A stretch of 64,000 bases of DNA from Bacteroidota bacterium (GTDB lineage: Bacteria > Bacteroidota > Bacteroidia > Chitinophagales > Chitinophagaceae), in the NCBI GenBank assembly GCA_023422835.1, contig JAFAGI010000025.1, positions 162,351 through 226,350 on the forward strand. The letters are read 5' to 3'. The translations under genes and the position numbers were made by a program. The first letter of the stretch is position 1. The number at the start of each line of letters is the position of its first letter. The notes below the pieces were generated by a model. It had not been told where the DNA came from. It worked only from the letters and a program-made list of their open reading frames with translations, and made no database searches. Positions 63,825-64,000 of the stretch are shown in pieces.

Positions 63825-64000
63825 ATGAAGTAATGATGCTGCTCAGACAGCTTGAAGAAAACTTTGAAATAAAAAGGGCTTACATTCTTTCAATCAAGAA
63901 ATCCAAGTTGGACAACTTGAAAGAATCTTGGGTTGACGGCAACGAAGTTGCAAATGCACTCAATGTAAGCAACCGAACCTTACAAACTTTCAGAGATAAC
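63821..64000 (+). CDS. Second small HTH protein, cut by right edge
   Basis: Start ATG overlaps the previous stop by 4 bp, so translation is coupled. 60 codons are visible (LLRQLEENFEIKRAYILS ... WVDGNEVANALNVSNRTLQT, then FRDN), with an N-terminal helix and the start of another MerR-like helix-turn-helix. Together with the previous gene it forms the tandem HTH pair common in integrative elements of Bacteroidota. Confidence 0.8.
   Translation, partial: MNEVMMLLRQLEENFEIKRAYILSIKKSKLDNLKESWVDGNEVANALNVSNRTLQTFRDN

Overview
The window reads as a chromosome segment of a Bacteroidota bacterium, probably of the Chitinophagales (inference). The evidence is paired SusC/SusD outer-membrane systems, -7 promoter elements of the form TAnnTTTG in front of many genes, a rimP-nusA-infB operon, and the family profile of the housekeeping genes. 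No rRNA, tRNA or CRISPR array was found. Most of the window is ordinary core genome, with accessory DNA at about 25.5-25.8 kb, 30.4-42.5 kb and from 61 kb to the right edge.

Layout. 0-7 kb: start of a secreted TPR-type protein running off the left edge, purD, then three tandem POT peptide transporters. 7-15 kb (minus strand): SurA-like chaperone, infB, nusA, rimP, dnaN. 14.87-15.18 kb: an array of hairpin repeats in front of dnaN, with relatives at 0.25-0.35 kb and 21.33-21.39 kb. 15.3-17 kb: a nitrosative-stress module (Rrf2 regulator, ScdA-type Fe-S repair protein, hemerythrin) with a matching palindrome in front of both the regulator and the repair gene. 17-23 kb: ispD, ExbB/ExbD, free-methionine-sulfoxide reductase, and a TPR/PstS-like/small membrane protein group. 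23-30.4 kb: hemL, a flavoprotein, a Fic-like remnant beside a 41-bp-period operator-like array, map, pyrF, a lipoprotein and an aspartate-type aminotransferase.

30.4-42.5 kb: two SusC/SusD pairs with surface lipoproteins. One lipoprotein gene is truncated exactly where a displaced 3' end of the aminotransferase gene lies, which marks a past insertion or recombination. 42.9-60.98 kb: metG, a WecA/MraY-type transferase, glyS, a DUF6580-like membrane protein next to a cobalamin adenosyltransferase, purC, gamma-carbonic anhydrase, recX, a GH20 hexosaminidase with a PA14-like end, an L,D-transpeptidase-like protein, a nucleotide-sugar epimerase-like protein, a MerR-type regulator, a subtilisin-like protease and mnmE.

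60.98 kb to the right edge: the left end of a genomic island at the 3' end of mnmE. It holds five direct TTTGTTGCC repeats, a tyrosine recombinase, an unrecognised protein and two small helix-turn-helix proteins, the last one cut by the edge.

The most unusual signals are: (1) the hairpin repeat in which every copy carries a two-codon minigene ATG-AAA-stop, and whose 5' arm is reused as the start-codon region of dnaN and of a TPR gene; (2) the alternating TTGAGTTT array spaced 19/22/19/22 bp; (3) the mnmE-associated island; (4) the aminotransferase 3'-end duplication.
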